Below are positions 4,370-5,178 of a DNA stretch of 5,178 bases, in pieces. The DNA lies in assembly GCA_015493185.1 (NCBI GenBank), contig WGDQ01000345.1, forward strand, positions 1 to 5,178. Direction: 5' to 3'. The DNA comes from Planctomycetaceae bacterium. Its GTDB lineage: Bacteria > Planctomycetota > Planctomycetia > Pirellulales > JAEUIK01. Within the stretch, counting starts at the first letter, position 1; each line of letters opens with the position of its first letter. The notes under the pieces were generated by a model. It worked only from the letters and a program-made list of their open reading frames with translations, had not been told where the DNA came from and ran no database searches. Made by a program: the position numbers and the translations under genes.

Positions 4370-5011
4370 GTGGAACTGAAACGGCGCTGTTTTCAAACGT
4401 TTTATTGCGGCATCGCGGCTGAAATGCGAGTGGGTGCCTTGGTCGTGGTTGCACTTACGATGTGTGGCAGCGTGCTGGAAGCCGCTCAGGAACCGGCCGA
4501 TAGCTCGGCTCCGGTCGAGGGGCGAATCTACAACGCGAGCGACCGGCCGTTCGTTTATCAGCTACGCCGTTCTCGAGGCGCATCGTGGTCGCAACCATTG
4601 CGGTTGGAACCCAACGAGTACCACGCATACCGCGGCCCTCTACAAGGTGGACGCAACGATCTGGCGGGCTTGCTGACACGTCCGAGCCGGCTGCGAGAGG
4701 GGTACCTCATCATTCAGTTCCCCAGCTACGGCGGTTACCAGAGAATTCGCATCCGGGCCACCGATCTTCAAGGCCGACTGGCACCGTATTGGTTCTACGT
4801 GACCGATGCCGGCGGACATGGTCATTTGGTGCAGGCCCGTAGCATGGAACAGGCCAAAGCCGTTCAAGCAGATCTTCGCAAGCAGCCCGCGCCGTCGCCC
4901 GAGCAGTTGGTGGCACTGAAGCGCATGTTGTATGCCAACCACGTTTGGTATCCCGCCTTGCCGAAGGCAGCCAGACCGCCTTCGGCAACAAGGCCGTGCT
5001 GCGGTCCGTAA
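4370..5011 (+). CDS. Exported protein of unknown function, probable beta-rich domain
   Basis: 213 residues from the GTG start. The N-terminus has a basic stretch (ELKRRCF) and, after residue 20, a hydrophobic core MRVGALVVVALTMCG (19-33) that ends near LEAA|QE (38-39). This makes an export signal with an unusually long n-region. A start at ATG 4424 would give a textbook signal peptide but lacks a ribosome-binding site. The segment LTMC is not a proper lipobox, having Met at -1. From about residue 50 the sequence alternates in a beta-like way: GRIYNASDRPFVYQLRR, WSQPLRLEPNEYHAY, YLIIQFPSYGGYQRIRI and APYWFYVTD. This suggests a small beta-sandwich domain that binds or decorates envelope material. 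A Glu/Gln/Lys helical tail and a Pro-rich CCGP end follow. I do not recognise the family. It points the same way as the gene at 3218 but lies 495 bp away. Confidence 0.8.
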   Translation: MELKRRCFQTFYCGIAAEMRVGALVVVALTMCGSVLEAAQEPADSSAPVEGRIYNASDRPFVYQLRRSRGASWSQPLRLEPNEYHAYRGPLQGGRNDLAGLLTRPSRLREGYLIIQFPSYGGYQRIRIRATDLQGRLAPYWFYVTDAGGHGHLVQARSMEQAKAVQADLRKQPAPSPEQLVALKRMLYANHVWYPALPKAARPPSATRPCCGP

Positions 5012-5156
5012 GACAGAACCCCGCTAAAACGGCAACGCGCTGATTGTTTGCATCCGCATGGCCACGATCGGCCGGCGGACGACGATTCGATCGGAGCCGG
5101 TTCGGGACAAGCCACAGCAGAGAGGACCGCAGAGAAGGCTCTTTCAGTGCGTCGAG
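5012..5156. other. 3' flank without recognisable gene or terminator
   Basis: No frame gives a plausible product and no hairpin followed by a T run is visible. CCGGC and GCCGG occur about 25 nt apart near 5073-5102 and could pair weakly. This is probably non-coding sequence downstream of the exported-protein gene. Confidence 0.5.
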
Positions 5157-5178
5157 CTGTCTCTTATACACATCTGAC
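5157..5178 (+). other. Nextera (Tn5 mosaic end) sequencing adapter, not genomic DNA
   Basis: CTGTCTCTTATACACATCT at 5157-5175 is the 19-bp Tn5 mosaic end as used in Illumina Nextera libraries. The following GAC agrees with the read-1-side adapter. Its reverse complement yields the familiar artefactual peptide start with YKRQ, which here produces a spurious minus-strand reading frame. Genomic sequence therefore ends at or a few bases before 5157; the first bases of the match could by chance also be genomic. Confidence 0.97.

Noticed and set aside
3879..4454. Overlapping minus-strand frames of 154-191 codons in the second spacer
   Set aside because: They compete with one another in different frames, give Arg/Pro/Ala-rich products and run antisense into the start of the exported-protein gene.
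4710..5171. Minus-strand frame of 153 codons starting with an YKRQ-type N-terminus
   Set aside because: Its start lies in the Nextera adapter, and the rest is antisense to the exported-protein gene.

Overview
The window is GC-rich bacterial DNA. It most likely comes from a member of the Planctomycetota, of the Pirellulales type. That rests on three things: a secreted all-HEAT-repeat solenoid with the 'GPAA..AVPAL' style of repeat, a small secreted protein that resembles a lineage-specific family I associate with planctomycetes, and long gene-poor spacers. No taxonomic marker gene (rRNA, tRNA, ribosomal protein) is present, so this is an inference. The last 22 bases are Illumina Nextera/Tn5 adapter sequence, so the window is the end of an assembled contig and its right edge is artificial.

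Layout. Bases 1-145 are the left edge, with perhaps the last codons of a convergent gene and an inverted repeat that could end transcription. Bases 146-1930 (minus strand) encode a 594-residue exported HEAT-repeat protein with a clear Shine-Dalgarno sequence. Bases 1931-3217 are a 1.29-kb spacer between divergently oriented genes. It has no convincing long gene, but holds several small ORFs, short palindromes, an A-free T/C/G tract and a possible -10 box. Bases 3218-3874 (plus) encode a 218-residue secreted protein, possibly translationally coupled to a small upstream ORF through a TAATG overlap. Bases 3875-4369 are a second spacer with a nested inverted-repeat structure and further hairpins. 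Bases 4370-5011 (plus) encode a 213-residue exported protein that starts at GTG behind a GAGGAG ribosome-binding site. Bases 5012-5156 are an apparently empty tail, followed by the adapter.

All three convincing proteins carry N-terminal export signals, so the window encodes envelope or secreted products. Nothing shows that they work together. The spacing is wide, the strands differ, and none has a recognisable enzymatic motif. I see no defence system, CRISPR array, integrase, transposase, biosynthetic cluster or other clear novel system. The most interesting unexplained material is the structured, small-ORF-bearing spacer upstream of base 3218 and the nested inverted repeat at 3929-3984.
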